DNA of 64,000 bases, taken from contig CAWADH010000007.1 of NCBI GenBank assembly GCA_963780795.1, positions 22,904-86,903 of the forward strand, in the 5' to 3' direction. Both the position numbers and the translations under genes were made by a program. The stretch comes from DATJGR01 sp963780795 (GTDB lineage Bacteria; Pseudomonadota; Gammaproteobacteria; Pseudomonadales; Azotimanducaceae). The notes beneath the pieces are model-generated. The model saw nothing but the letters and a program-made list of their open reading frames with translations. It ran no database searches and had not been told where the DNA came from. Below, piece after piece: positions 52,925 through 62,034 of this stretch; the stretch's first letter is position 1, and every line of letters begins with the position of its first letter.

Positions 52925-53842
52925 ATGGGCAGGCTCGACGGTCGAATCGCGGTGATCACCGGCGCCGGTCGCGGAATCGGCGCCGAAATCGCGAAGCTGA
53001 TGGCGCGCGAAGGCGCGAAGGTCGTGGTCAACGATCTCGGTGGCAACACCGACGGTACCGGTACCGGCAAGATCGCCGACGAGGTGGTTGCCGAGATCCG
53101 CGCAGCCGGCGGCGAAGCGGTATCGAACACGCAGTCCGTTACCGACGTGAAAGGCGGCGAATCGCTGCTTGAGACTGCGCTCGACGCGTTCGGCGGCATG
53201 GACGTTCTCGTCAACAACGCCGGCATCCTGCGCGACAAGACGATCTTCAACATGGAAGAGTCGGACTGGGATGCCGTCATGGCCGTGCATCTCAGGGGCC
53301 ACTACTGCTGCTCGCGGCCGTTCGCGAAGTACATTCGCGATCAGAACCGCACCAACTGCCGGATCGTGAATTTCTCCAGCACGTCCGGCCTGTTCGGCAA
53401 TTTCGGTCAGGCGAACTACGGCGCGGCGAAAGCCGGCATCGCCGGTTTCACGCGCGTGCTCGCGCTCGAACTCGCGAAGTACGGCTGCACCGTGAACACG
53501 ATTTCTCCCGGCGCGCTCACGCGCATGACGATTCCGCTGCGCGAAGCCCGCGGCGAAAGGGTGCGGCAGGAGGAACTCGACGCCGGCGGTCCGCATCATA
53601 TCGCGCCGATCGTCGCGTGGCTCGCGTCCGAGGCCGCTTCCGGCGTCTCCAACCAGATCCTTCACGCCGCGCGCGGCTCGGTCGGCATCATGCAGCAGCC
53701 GGCGATCATCAAGTCGTTTCAGAAGACGAAGGCGCCATGGACGCTCGCCGAACTCGACCGCTATGTGCCGATGCTGATCGAAGCGCGCAAGACGCACGAC
53801 GCGGCGGTGAAAGTCGCCGGCAAATCGGTCGTCATCGACTAG
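52925..53842 (+). CDS. SDR-family 3-hydroxyacyl-CoA dehydrogenase-like protein (HSD17B4-type)
   Basis: 305-residue SDR with GAGRGIG (13-19), VVNDLGGNTDGTGTG (the insertion typical of the HSD17B4/multifunctional-enzyme branch), VNNAGILRDKTIFNM, and catalytic Ser/Tyr/Lys in NFSSTSGLFGNFGQANYGAAKAG. In beta-oxidation such enzymes oxidise 3-hydroxyacyl-CoA. GGGAGGGAGC precedes the ATG. Probably co-transcribed with the acyl-CoA dehydrogenase, giving consecutive steps of one degradation pathway. The C-terminal 60 residues exceed the SDR core. Confidence 0.92.
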   Translation: MGRLDGRIAVITGAGRGIGAEIAKLMAREGAKVVVNDLGGNTDGTGTGKIADEVVAEIRAAGGEAVSNTQSVTDVKGGESLLETALDAFGGMDVLVNNAGILRDKTIFNMEESDWDAVMAVHLRGHYCCSRPFAKYIRDQNRTNCRIVNFSSTSGLFGNFGQANYGAAKAGIAGFTRVLALELAKYGCTVNTISPGALTRMTIPLREARGERVRQEELDAGGPHHIAPIVAWLASEAASGVSNQILHAARGSVGIMQQPAIIKSFQKTKAPWTLAELDRYVPMLIEARKTHDAAVKVAGKSVVID

Positions 53843-53852
53843 CCCGCATTTC

Positions 53853-55103
53853 TCACCAGTAGTACGTCCAGCGCAGATACCATTGCGATCCGCCACCGGT
53901 GGTCAGGCTCGTCGCCGGCGGTGGCAACGGGATTGCGCCGTATTCGTCGCCGGTGCCGCCGAGGTTTCTGACATAACCGGCGTCGAGATGCTGAGAGTCG
54001 CTCGCTTCGTAGGCGAACTGCGTTTGCACGAGGTTTGAACCGTCGTGCAGGTTGGTGATCAGCGTCAGGGTTTGCGTCAGCAGCGGATGCCATTCGAGGC
54101 GGGCGCCCAACGCAGAGTAGTCCTGCATCAGCGTGAACACTTCGCCGCGCAGCAGTCGGGCACTCAGCGCGTTCGGCAGCTTGGTCAGATCGACCGGTTG
54201 CGTGTTGGTGCCGAAACCACTGTGAAAATATTCACCGAACACGTACCAGTTGCGCTCGAGCCACGTGAAGCTGTAGTCGAGATTGACAATGCCGGACACC
54301 TTCGTGCCGCCGTCTTCGAGGTCGGTGACGAGCCAGTCCGTTCGCATCAGGGCGCCGAACACCGAGTGCTTGATGCTCACCCCCGCCACGTGATCGCGAT
54401 AGTGTTTCGCGGCAACCAGTTCGACCTCGTAGTCGCCGAGCAGGCTATGCCACTTGCCGCCGAACGAATCGACCGATGTGGTGCGTTCGCCTTGGATGTC
54501 GCGACGGAACACACCGAGCAGCTGCCAGTCGCTGTGTCCCTCGGTGACACCGTCGATCTTCACCAGGTCTTCGCCGGGCTTGTAGTCGCGATCGACCGTG
54601 GTCGGCGCGAACGGCGCGAAGATGTCGAGCGGCTGGAACACGATACCGCCGCCCCAGCTGACCGCGTCGCGGCCGACGGTGACGCCCCAATGCTCCGCGC
54701 GATATTCGAGCGCGAGCCGGTCGAAGCGTTGGATGGTTTCGTGACGCGGCCCGTCTTCGATCGTCCACGTCAGGTCCATGTACCGAAGCCGGTCGTTGCG
54801 CGGCGTCTGATCCAGCGTGTCCTGCGGATTGCTGATGAATGCGAATTGGTCACCGACCTCGTACAGCGTCGTCAGCGCCGCGTTCAGATGCCAGTCGTCG
54901 TAGTAGGCATCCTTGAACATCAACCTGAGGTCGGCGCTGGCCTCGTAGACGGGTGTGCCATCGACGGTGCGCTGCAGGTCGTCGTCGGTCAGCAGCTCGG
55001 CATTGCCGAACACGCGGGCGCGCGCATCGAAGTCCCATCCCTGCGCCGACACTGCCGGCAGTGCACCGATGCACAGCAGCATCGCCCGCAGCACACCATT
55101 CAT
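53853..55103 (-). CDS. outer-membrane beta-barrel protein of the three-permease export operon
   Basis: 416 residues: signal peptide (MNGVLRAMLLCIGALPAVSA) and alternating amphipathic strands rich in aromatic residues, ending WYLRWTYYW, with the terminal Trp typical of barrels recognised by BAM. WGGGIVFQPLDIFAPF, FGEYFHSGF and LEWHPLLTQTLTLI are among the strands. No family name is certain (DUF1302-like or porin-like barrels are candidates). It is last in the operon, its start overlapping the ATPase stop (ATGA), so it should be the outer-membrane partner of the exporter. Confidence 0.82.
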   Translation of the reverse strand: MNGVLRAMLLCIGALPAVSAQGWDFDARARVFGNAELLTDDDLQRTVDGTPVYEASADLRLMFKDAYYDDWHLNAALTTLYEVGDQFAFISNPQDTLDQTPRNDRLRYMDLTWTIEDGPRHETIQRFDRLALEYRAEHWGVTVGRDAVSWGGGIVFQPLDIFAPFAPTTVDRDYKPGEDLVKIDGVTEGHSDWQLLGVFRRDIQGERTTSVDSFGGKWHSLLGDYEVELVAAKHYRDHVAGVSIKHSVFGALMRTDWLVTDLEDGGTKVSGIVNLDYSFTWLERNWYVFGEYFHSGFGTNTQPVDLTKLPNALSARLLRGEVFTLMQDYSALGARLEWHPLLTQTLTLITNLHDGSNLVQTQFAYEASDSQHLDAGYVRNLGGTGDEYGAIPLPPPATSLTTGGGSQWYLRWTYYW

Positions 55104-55813
55104 ACGGTTTCGGCGGCCGCCCGTTCGTCCGCAACGATGCGTCCGTCCTTCAGTTGTACACGGCGGCGCGCGTAGCTCATGACCATCGGGTCGTGCGTGG
55201 CGGTGACGATGGTGACGTGGCGCTCGAGGTTGATCCGCTTGAGCAGTTCGAGCAGTCCCTTCGTCGTCTCGGAATCCAGATTCGCGCTCGGTTCGTCCGC
55301 CAGCAGCAGCGCCGGCCGCGTGACGATCGCACGCGCGACCGCCACGCGCTGTTGCTGTCCGCCCGACATTTCTCCCGGGCGGCGGTCCGACAGTTCCGCC
55401 ATGTCCAGCGAGCCGAGCACTTCCAGTGCGCGGCTGCGGCGCTCCGTGGCCGGAACACCCTGCAGCTGCATGATGAACTCGACGTTCTCGCGCGCCGACA
55501 AGACCGGTATCAGGTTGTATGCCTGAAAGACGAAACCGATTTTCGTCAGACGCAGGTCCGCCAACTGCGCTTCGTTGAGGCCCGCCAGCGCTACGCCATC
55601 AACCATGACCTCGCCTTCTGTTGGCCGATCGAGCGCGCCGATGAGGTTCAGCAGTGTCGATTTTCCGGACCCGGACGGCCCCGCCAGGCTGACGAACTCG
55701 CCGGGTGCGATGTCGATGTCGACACCGCGCAACGCATTGACCGGAACCGCATCGGTATCGTAGACGCGGCTCAGGTTGCGACACTTCACGACCAGCTCGT
55801 TGTCGTTCTTCAT
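55100..55813 (-). CDS. ABC transporter ATP-binding protein (LolD/MacB-type)
   Basis: ATPase for the three permeases upstream, 237 residues. Walker A GPSGSGKST, GFVFQAYNLIPVLSA (Q-loop), signature MSGGQQQRVAVARA, Walker B LLLADEPSANLD and switch His in TATHDPMVMSYA. AGGAGATGAACCG precedes ATG 55813. The stop overlaps the outer-membrane gene start. Only one ATPase gene accompanies three permease genes, so it should form a homodimer under more than one permease. Confidence 0.93.
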   Translation of the reverse strand: MKNDNELVVKCRNLSRVYDTDAVPVNALRGVDIDIAPGEFVSLAGPSGSGKSTLLNLIGALDRPTEGEVMVDGVALAGLNEAQLADLRLTKIGFVFQAYNLIPVLSARENVEFIMQLQGVPATERRSRALEVLGSLDMAELSDRRPGEMSGGQQQRVAVARAIVTRPALLLADEPSANLDSETTKGLLELLKRINLERHVTIVTATHDPMVMSYARRRVQLKDGRIVADERAAAETV

Positions 55814-55817
55814 CGGT

Positions 55818-57032
55818 TCATCTCCTGAGTGCATCGAGCGGTTTGATGCGCACGGCCCGCCAGGCCGGATAAGCGCTTGCACCCACCGCGAGTGCGACCG
55901 CCAACGCGCTCAACGTCGCCACGTCGGCCACGACCAGATGCGGCACCAGCCGCGTTCGCATGCCGGCGAGTTCGGCGCCGGCCGCATAGTTGGACAAATC
56001 GATTCCATCGGCGAAGAAACCGACGAGTGCGATGCCGAGAGCGATGCCGCACGCCAAGGCGAACGCCACGATCAACAGCGATTCGATGACTACCTGGACC
56101 ACCACCGCGCGCGGGCGCATGCCCAGCGCGCGCAGCATGCCAAATTCGCGCACGCGTTCGAGCACCGCCGTGATCAGCGAGTTGATAAGACCGAATGCGA
56201 GCGCGAGCAGCAGAATGACATACCAGACCGTAATGCCGACGTCGGCGAGCTCGTAGAACGCCGCAGCTTGTGGGTCGAGCTGACGCCAGTTGAACACCTC
56301 GAGCCCGCTCATTTCCTTCGACAGAGTGTGGTTAGCTGCAGCGGTGAACCGATCGTCTCTCAACCTCACTGATACTTCAGTGATGTCGTGGGTCCCGAGC
56401 AATTTCTGCAATGGGACGATACCCGTGAATGCATACATTTTTTCGAGACCGGTACCGGGCGCGTCGTACAGACCGGCTACTCTGAAGCCGGCTTCCCGAT
56501 TCTTCCCGTCCGCACCTTGCGTCATGATGACGACGCGCCGGCCAACGCCCGTATCGAGGCGCGCCGCCAGTTCGGCGCCGAGCAGAATACGATCGTCGTT
56601 CCTGTCGGCGAGCGGATGACCCTTGATGGTTACGTCGGCGAGGAACGAAATCGCACGCTCCTCTTTCGGATCGATGCCCACCAGTGAGATACCGCGCGTC
56701 TCCCGCTCCGAAATGACGACGGCCGGAACCCGTACCCTCCGCGTCCAACCGATCATTTCCTCGTCCGGGATGTCCGGGTGGTAGGTTTGATCCACGGCGA
56801 AGCCGCGTTGGATCGACGGATCCTCTCGGTAGCCGGGCGCCAGTACCTTGACGTTACCCGACAGGTTTTCGACGGCATCTTTCATCATGTCGTTCTGCAT
56901 GCCGCGAATCAGACTGCCGAGCAGCACGCACGCCGCGATCGCGAAGGCAATGGCGGTAAACAGCATCAGGTTGCGCCTGCGGTGGCGCCACAGATTGCGC
57001 CAACTGAGTTGTACCAGCAGCTTCAACGGCAT
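55818..57032 (-). CDS. FtsX/MacB-type ABC permease, third of the operon
   Basis: 404 residues: N-terminal helix (MPLKLLVQLSWRNLWRHRRRN then LMLFTAIAFAIAACVLLGSL), a MacB-like periplasmic domain, and three C-terminal helices (VWYVILLLALAFGLINSL, VVIESLLIVAFALACGIALG, ALAVALAVGASAYPAWRA). LolC/E-MacB topology. It is more distant from the other two permeases than they are from each other. It lies 3 nt after the preceding stop and 4 nt before the ATPase start codon. Confidence 0.9.
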   Translation of the reverse strand: MPLKLLVQLSWRNLWRHRRRNLMLFTAIAFAIAACVLLGSLIRGMQNDMMKDAVENLSGNVKVLAPGYREDPSIQRGFAVDQTYHPDIPDEEMIGWTRRVRVPAVVISERETRGISLVGIDPKEERAISFLADVTIKGHPLADRNDDRILLGAELAARLDTGVGRRVVIMTQGADGKNREAGFRVAGLYDAPGTGLEKMYAFTGIVPLQKLLGTHDITEVSVRLRDDRFTAAANHTLSKEMSGLEVFNWRQLDPQAAAFYELADVGITVWYVILLLALAFGLINSLITAVLERVREFGMLRALGMRPRAVVVQVVIESLLIVAFALACGIALGIALVGFFADGIDLSNYAAGAELAGMRTRLVPHLVVADVATLSALAVALAVGASAYPAWRAVRIKPLDALRR

Positions 57033-57035
57033 GCC

Positions 57036-58340
57036 TCAGGCCCTCACGCGTAATGCTTCGATCGGTACCAGCGTGCGGATGCGCAATGCCGGAACGAGCG
57101 CGGCAAGCTGCGTTGCGCCGAGCATCAACAGCGGCGCCAGCAGCATCGACCCGACATTTACGGCGGGATAAATTCGATCCGGCATGTGAATACGACGCGC
57201 CAGCGAGGCCGCCACTTCGCCGATCGGAATACCTACGTGGTGCGTCAGCGTCATCAACGCGCCGGCGAGCGCGAGACCGACCGCGGCGCCGAGCAGCGCG
57301 AGCCACGCCGCTTCGATCTGCAGCACGCCGATGATGCCGGCGGGCCGCATACCGATTGCGAGCAGCATGCCGAACTCGCGCGTGCGTTCGAACACCGTCA
57401 TCATGAAACTGTTGAAGATGCTGAACGTTACCAACACCGCGATCAGCGCCAACATGACCAGACTGCCGGCGTGTTTGAGTTCGATCGTCTGCGACACCTC
57501 CGGCATCAACTGCTGCCAGGGCAAGGCGACGCTGTGGGTCCCGAGCGGGGCGATCGCGGCTTCGATGGCGGGCAACATCTTCGCTGCGTTTTCGAAGTCC
57601 GTGACCCGGGCAACCACCATGTGCGCCTGGTCGCCGAGCCCGAACTCGTCTTGAAATGCGTTCAGTTGCATCTGTATCAACGTGCGATCGAGGTCCACTG
57701 CGCCGGACTCGATGATGCCGACCACGTCGAGCGACAGCGCTGCGACGCCGCCGTCGAGCTTCGTGCCGAGCACGACGATTGGATCGCCGACTTTGATGCC
57801 GAGGTTGTGTGCCATCGCGACGCCGACGACGGCCTCCGATGGCGCCCCGATGTATCGCCCCTCGACCATTCCGCTGGGAAGCGTCGATACCATTGGTTCA
57901 GTTTGCGGGTCCACGCCGATGATTTGCGCGCCGAAACTGCGTTCGCCGACCGACACAAGAACGAAGCCCACTGCGCGCTGAGCAACCGCCGTGACACCCG
58001 GTACATGGACAAGCGCGCGCGCGACCGCGGTGGCATCCGGCACCAGATTGCGCAGCGACGGGTCGTCGGCGTAGGCGGGATTCTGAATCTGCACGTGCCC
58101 GCTCAACAGCCGCGTCGCGTTGTCTGCCATCGCGCCCATCGCGCCGCCTTGGAGCGAGTAGGCGGCGACAATCAACAACACCGCGAACGCGATGCCGCCC
58201 GCGGTCAGGGACGTGCGCATCCGGTTGCGCCACAGGTTTCGCCAGGCGAGCGCACCGGAAAGGCCGATGCCGCCTGCGCGCCCGCGTGATGCCGTCGGCA
58301 ACAGCGCTCCACCACCTACGCTCGACCACTCACGCGGCAC
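57036..58340 (-). CDS. FtsX/MacB-type ABC permease, second of the operon
   Basis: 434 residues, same topology: LAWRNLWRNRMRTSLTAGGI at the N-terminal helix, periplasmic domain, then SLVMLALIAVLVTFSIFNSF, AAWLALLGAAVGLALAGALM and MLLAPLLMLGATQLAALVPA. Its N-terminal domain resembles the first permease closely (NATRLLSGHVQIQ versus NATRLLDGHLQLQ), so a duplication is likely. The start overlaps the previous gene by 11 nt; the first 25 residues are unconserved and the true start may be downstream. Confidence 0.9.
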   Translation of the reverse strand: MPREWSSVGGGALLPTASRGRAGGIGLSGALAWRNLWRNRMRTSLTAGGIAFAVLLIVAAYSLQGGAMGAMADNATRLLSGHVQIQNPAYADDPSLRNLVPDATAVARALVHVPGVTAVAQRAVGFVLVSVGERSFGAQIIGVDPQTEPMVSTLPSGMVEGRYIGAPSEAVVGVAMAHNLGIKVGDPIVVLGTKLDGGVAALSLDVVGIIESGAVDLDRTLIQMQLNAFQDEFGLGDQAHMVVARVTDFENAAKMLPAIEAAIAPLGTHSVALPWQQLMPEVSQTIELKHAGSLVMLALIAVLVTFSIFNSFMMTVFERTREFGMLLAIGMRPAGIIGVLQIEAAWLALLGAAVGLALAGALMTLTHHVGIPIGEVAASLARRIHMPDRIYPAVNVGSMLLAPLLMLGATQLAALVPALRIRTLVPIEALRVRA

Positions 58341-59604
58341 GCAGCGCCTCCACGGGCTCGATGCGCCGCACGCGCAACGCGGGCAGCAAACCAGCCAGTT
58401 GTGTGCAAACGAGCATCAACACGACCGGCCGCACGGCCGCGGCAAACTCCAACGTCGGTCGCAAGCGATCGGCAATGTGGAACGCGCGCATGGCGGCGCC
58501 GGTGTCTCCAATCGGTATTCCCACGTGGCCGCTCCACAGCACCAGCGGTATGCCGACCGCCAGCCCCGCCACGCAGCCGAGGATTGCGAGTAGCAGACTC
58601 TCGAGTTGCAGCATCCCGATGATCGCGCCGCGGCGCATACCCATCGCGAGCAGTACGCCGAACTCGCGCGTGCGCTCGAATACCGTCATCAGAAATGCGT
58701 TGAGCACGCCGATCGTGACCACCGCGGCCAGCACGCCGAACATGACCTCGCCGCTGGTGCGATCGAGAAAGATGGCCTGCTCGAGATCAGGAATCAGCGC
58801 CGGCCATTCGAGCACCACGTCGTCGGGCGGCACGTCCCCGCGCAACACTTCGGCAACGGCGTGCGCGCGCTTGACCGAATCGGCGCGCACGGCGATTGCG
58901 TGCACGGCGTCGTGTAGTTCGAATGCGTCTGCCACCTGAGGCAACGGAACTTCGAGCATTTGTCTGTCGAGTTCCGCGGTGCCGGTCGAGAATGTGCCGA
59001 CCAACGTTACGGCGAGCGCGGCGACGCCGCCCGATGCGGTGCTGCCCAGGATGACAATCTGATCGCCGACCGAGGCGCCGATGTTGTGCGCGAGAATTGC
59101 ACCCGCATACGCTTCGTTGCCGCCAACGAGGTAGCGCCCCTCTGAGACCATGTTGGAAACGCTCGACAGCGCGCGCTCGGCGGGCGGGTCGACACCGAGC
59201 AACTGCGCGCCGTAGCTGCGTTCGTCACCGGATACCAGTACGAACGCCTCCACCCTCGGCGCCGCAGCGATGACGCCGGGGATCGCCCGGATCGCTGCCA
59301 CGCGACCGGCCGCGTCGTCGATTGTGGTGTCGATGTGCGGATCGTCGAGATAGCCGCGCCGCTGCAGCTGCAGATGACCGTCGAGCAGACGCGTTGCATT
59401 GTCGATCATCGCGCCGTACGTGCCGGCCTGCATCGCCATGGTGAAGAGCAGCAGCGCCACCGCGAATCCGATCGCGCCGGCCGACAGCAGCGTGCGTCGT
59501 CGATTGCGCCACAGGTTCCGCCAGGCAACGGACCCGATCAGACCCAGCGCGGGCGACGCTGCGGCGCGGTGCGCCGCGGCGTTAGACAGCGCCGTTTCGC
59601 TCAT
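58330..59604 (-). CDS. FtsX/MacB-type ABC permease, first of the operon
   Basis: 424 residues. WRNLWRNRRRTLLSAGAIGFAVALLLFT marks the N-terminal helix; the periplasmic part has DNATRLLDGHLQLQRRGYLD; C-terminal helices include VMFGVLAAVVTIGVLNAF and LLAILGCVAGLAVGIPLVLW. Start ATG overlaps the stop of the LolA-like gene (ATGA). Close paralogue of the second permease. The family moves lipoproteins or lipids, or couples conformational change to periplasmic partners. Confidence 0.9.
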   Translation of the reverse strand: MSETALSNAAAHRAAASPALGLIGSVAWRNLWRNRRRTLLSAGAIGFAVALLLFTMAMQAGTYGAMIDNATRLLDGHLQLQRRGYLDDPHIDTTIDDAAGRVAAIRAIPGVIAAAPRVEAFVLVSGDERSYGAQLLGVDPPAERALSSVSNMVSEGRYLVGGNEAYAGAILAHNIGASVGDQIVILGSTASGGVAALAVTLVGTFSTGTAELDRQMLEVPLPQVADAFELHDAVHAIAVRADSVKRAHAVAEVLRGDVPPDDVVLEWPALIPDLEQAIFLDRTSGEVMFGVLAAVVTIGVLNAFLMTVFERTREFGVLLAMGMRRGAIIGMLQLESLLLAILGCVAGLAVGIPLVLWSGHVGIPIGDTGAAMRAFHIADRLRPTLEFAAAVRPVVLMLVCTQLAGLLPALRVRRIEPVEALRAA

Positions 59605-60374
59605 TGGCTGCGTCCGGACTGCAGCGCGAAGACCGTGAACATCCCGTCGTCGATCGGTATGTCGAACTCGGCCCTCGTGTACGCGATCTCGGTCCAGTCG
59701 CCCGGCTTGTCGAGCGGCGACATACGCATCCGCGTCGCGAACGTACGTCCCCCGAGCGTACCGATTTCTCGCGCATCAAGGCGCTTCAAGGGTTTCATCC
59801 CCTGATCGAAGAACGTCTGGCCAAGCAGCACGTGATCGTCGCGCAGCACGATCTGTTCCTTACCCCACACCACCGGCGCGTCGTCGTGCGGGATCGCATC
59901 GACCGTATAGACCTGATGCCCGTCGCGTACGTCGGTCGCGACGAGCTTCAACTCGTACTGATGCAGCAGCTGATCGGTCCGCGACAGATCGCTGTACGAG
60001 AAATCGGAACCCGCCCAGCCCTGCGACATCATGCTGAACGGCAGCCGGATGACCCGATTCAGCTTCGGCGTGAACGTCCACATCTGTTCACTCTGCTTCA
60101 GCGTCGCATTGCCGGCGTCCTTGGCCGGCGCAGTGAAGCGGATCAGCGCGTCTTCGCGGCCACGCGTCCATGCGATCAGCGACGAGGAGCGCTCCCAGTC
60201 CGGGCGATGGATGACCATCGACATCTCGGCGTAGGACGTCCGCCCGCGGGTCAGATCGATCATCGCGGCAATCAGATCCGTGGCGGTCGGTGGTGCCGGC
60301 AACGCCGTCGAATCATCGCCGAACGCACCTCGCGTGAGCAGAAGCACACATCCGAACAGAATCGCGCGTTTCAA
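59601..60374 (-). CDS. LolA-like periplasmic outer-membrane-lipoprotein-sorting family protein
   Basis: 257 residues from a TTG start at 60374 (MKRAILFGCVLLLTRGAFG, a good signal; AAGGCATCAGC upstream). ATG 60413 would add thirteen residues in front and is an alternative. The mature part follows the LolA_like family: AAMIDLTRGRTSYAEMSMVI, SLIAWTRGREDALIRFTAP, GNATLKQSEQMWTFTPKLNR, LPFSMMSQGWAGSDFSYSDL, FDQGMKPLKRL. Members form half-barrels that carry lipids or lipoproteins. It heads the export operon, supporting a lipid-type cargo. Confidence 0.85.
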   Translation of the reverse strand: MKRAILFGCVLLLTRGAFGDDSTALPAPPTATDLIAAMIDLTRGRTSYAEMSMVIHRPDWERSSSLIAWTRGREDALIRFTAPAKDAGNATLKQSEQMWTFTPKLNRVIRLPFSMMSQGWAGSDFSYSDLSRTDQLLHQYELKLVATDVRDGHQVYTVDAIPHDDAPVVWGKEQIVLRDDHVLLGQTFFDQGMKPLKRLDAREIGTLGGRTFATRMRMSPLDKPGDWTEIAYTRAEFDIPIDDGMFTVFALQSGRSQ

Positions 60375-60433
60375 GCTGATGCCTTCATGGACGAACCCAA
60401 AAACCTCAGGCATAGTTTTATACACTCAATTAT

Positions 60434-60446
60434 TTGACTGCGTCAA
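60434..60446. promoter_or_regulatory. probable operator of the divergent TetR gene
   Basis: TTGAC-TGC-GTCAA, an inverted repeat in an AT-rich 40 to 80-nt region between the TetR gene (start 60453) and the export operon. Its position suits autoregulation and control of the operon. Confidence 0.5.
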
Positions 60447-60452
60447 TTTTAC

Positions 60453-61058
60453 ATGTCGCTTCGTGAGCAGAAAAAAGTCCGCGCCAGATCTGACATTCTG
60501 GCCGCCGCGACCAGGTTGATCGCGCGCAAGGGCTATGAAAACACGACGATGCGAGAGATTGCGGACGCGGCGAACCTGTCGTACCAGACGCTGTACAACT
60601 ACTTTCCCAGCAAGGCGCTGATCGTTCAGGCGATGCTGACCGACGTCGATCAGCTCGACACGCGCATCGCCGCGATCATCGCAGGTTCCGGCGGGGTCAT
60701 CGGCAAACTGCACCAGATCATCAAACATTATTTCGATCTGGTCGCGCATCGCGAACGCGCGTTGTGGCGCGAGATCGTCCTCGAAGTGATCAAAAACGCG
60801 CCGGAGTACCTCGCGCTGCAGGCGCTGAAATCTAGCGCGGGTTTCAACGTGCTGCGAACGCTTCTGCACGACGCGCAGACCGCCGGCGAACTCGATCCTT
60901 ACGTCGACGCAGACCTGCTGGCGCACACGCTGCACGCGATCACCGACTTCGCGTTCCTGCGTTTCGTGCTGGAACCGAATCCGTCGAAGGTGCTGGCGCT
61001 GAAGACGCTGCGCAATCAGGTGGAGTTACTGGTGCAGCCTTACCTGCGGAACGGCTGA
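60453..61058 (+). CDS. TetR-family transcriptional regulator of the export operon
   Basis: 201 residues. The helix-turn-helix is typical: ARSDILAAATRLIARKGYEN, TTMREIADAANLSYQTLYN, YFPSKALIVQAM. The C-terminal domain is unspecific. It is transcribed away from the LolA-like gene with a palindrome between them, so it most probably represses the exporter in the absence of an inducer. Confidence 0.9.
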   Translation: MSLREQKKVRARSDILAAATRLIARKGYENTTMREIADAANLSYQTLYNYFPSKALIVQAMLTDVDQLDTRIAAIIAGSGGVIGKLHQIIKHYFDLVAHRERALWREIVLEVIKNAPEYLALQALKSSAGFNVLRTLLHDAQTAGELDPYVDADLLAHTLHAITDFAFLRFVLEPNPSKVLALKTLRNQVELLVQPYLRNG

Positions 61059-61060
61059 CG

Positions 61061-62032
61061 CTACTCGCTCCGCGGCGCGGCACCGGCGATGACGCGCAAG
61101 CCCGCACCCGTTAGAGCCAGCGCCTGCGTCGCGTCGATGCACCCGGCGCGCGACGCGAGTACTCGCACGATGGCGTGCGCGTTCGCCCGCGCTGCGTCGG
61201 GCGTGGGCGTGAGCGCGATGCCGTTCGCTTCGGTCACCTCACTGGCGCCGTTCAGCAGCGTTGCCGGATCGTCGAGCATCGCAGCGCCGGTCAGCCGCGC
61301 CGCGATTGCATCCCCGAGCGCCGGATCGCGTTGCTGCGCGAGCGACCCGAGCAACGTCAGACCGAACGTCTCGATCCGTCCCGCGACACCGGCTGTCGTT
61401 GCGGCGTTCGTCGCCACCAGCATGCGCGATGCGTCGAGAAATGCGCTCGGATCTTCCGCGTCCACGCCTTTCGCGATCGCGATGGAGCGCGCCGCGAGCC
61501 ACAGCCCGCGTTGCGCTGCGGCGACGTCGGGGGGCAGGTCCGCGGTCGCCGAAGGGCAATTCGCCGTCGCCGAAGTCGTCACGTCCGGTTGCAGCGGACC
61601 TTCGAACAGCGCGAGCGCCGTCGTCACGGCGGCGCTCGCGGCCGGCTGCACGGTCACTTGCGTGGTATCGGTGTCGGCATGGTTCGTCTGATCGACCACG
61701 GTGAGCCGGAACGAGAGGATTGCATTGCTCGCGACGGAAGGCGCAACGAACGATGCGCGCGCCTTGTTCGCATCGGCCAACGTCACGCTGGGGCCGCCGG
61801 TCTGCGCCCACGAATAGGACTGAATGCCGCTCGACGGTTCGCTGTTCGATCCATCGAGGGTGACGATGTCCCCGGCAGCCACTGTCTGGTCCGGCCCGGG
61901 AATCGCACGCGGGTTGAACGCAACATGGCAGAACACGGCGTCGCCGAAGCACACCGCCACCGACGAGTTGTCGCCGCACCCGAACAACATCGTTAGCACG
62001 ACGGCTGCCAACATCCGCCAGATCGACGACAC
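61061..62032 (-). CDS. lipoprotein with a PKD/REJ-like domain, 323 aa
   Basis: Signal with lipobox (MLAAVVLTMLFGCGDN, Cys19). Next is a PKD-like immunoglobulin domain: PGPDQTVAAGDIVTLDGSNS, SYSWAQTGGPSVTLADANKA, LSFRLTVVDQTNHADTDTTQ. The C-terminal part (about residues 130-323) is Ala-rich and helical, with no family I recognise. It lies 2 nt after the yedK stop, so it is co-transcribed with yedK, although the two have no obvious functional link. It converges with the TetR gene. Confidence 0.78.
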   Translation of the reverse strand: MSSIWRMLAAVVLTMLFGCGDNSSVAVCFGDAVFCHVAFNPRAIPGPDQTVAAGDIVTLDGSNSEPSSGIQSYSWAQTGGPSVTLADANKARASFVAPSVASNAILSFRLTVVDQTNHADTDTTQVTVQPAASAAVTTALALFEGPLQPDVTTSATANCPSATADLPPDVAAAQRGLWLAARSIAIAKGVDAEDPSAFLDASRMLVATNAATTAGVAGRIETFGLTLLGSLAQQRDPALGDAIAARLTGAAMLDDPATLLNGASEVTEANGIALTPTPDAARANAHAIVRVLASRAGCIDATQALALTGAGLRVIAGAAPRSE

Positions 62033-62034
62033 GA

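Noticed and set aside
51587..53896. Open frame of 769 codons on the minus strand
   Set aside because: Antisense to the acyl-CoA dehydrogenase and SDR genes; no domain in its own frame.
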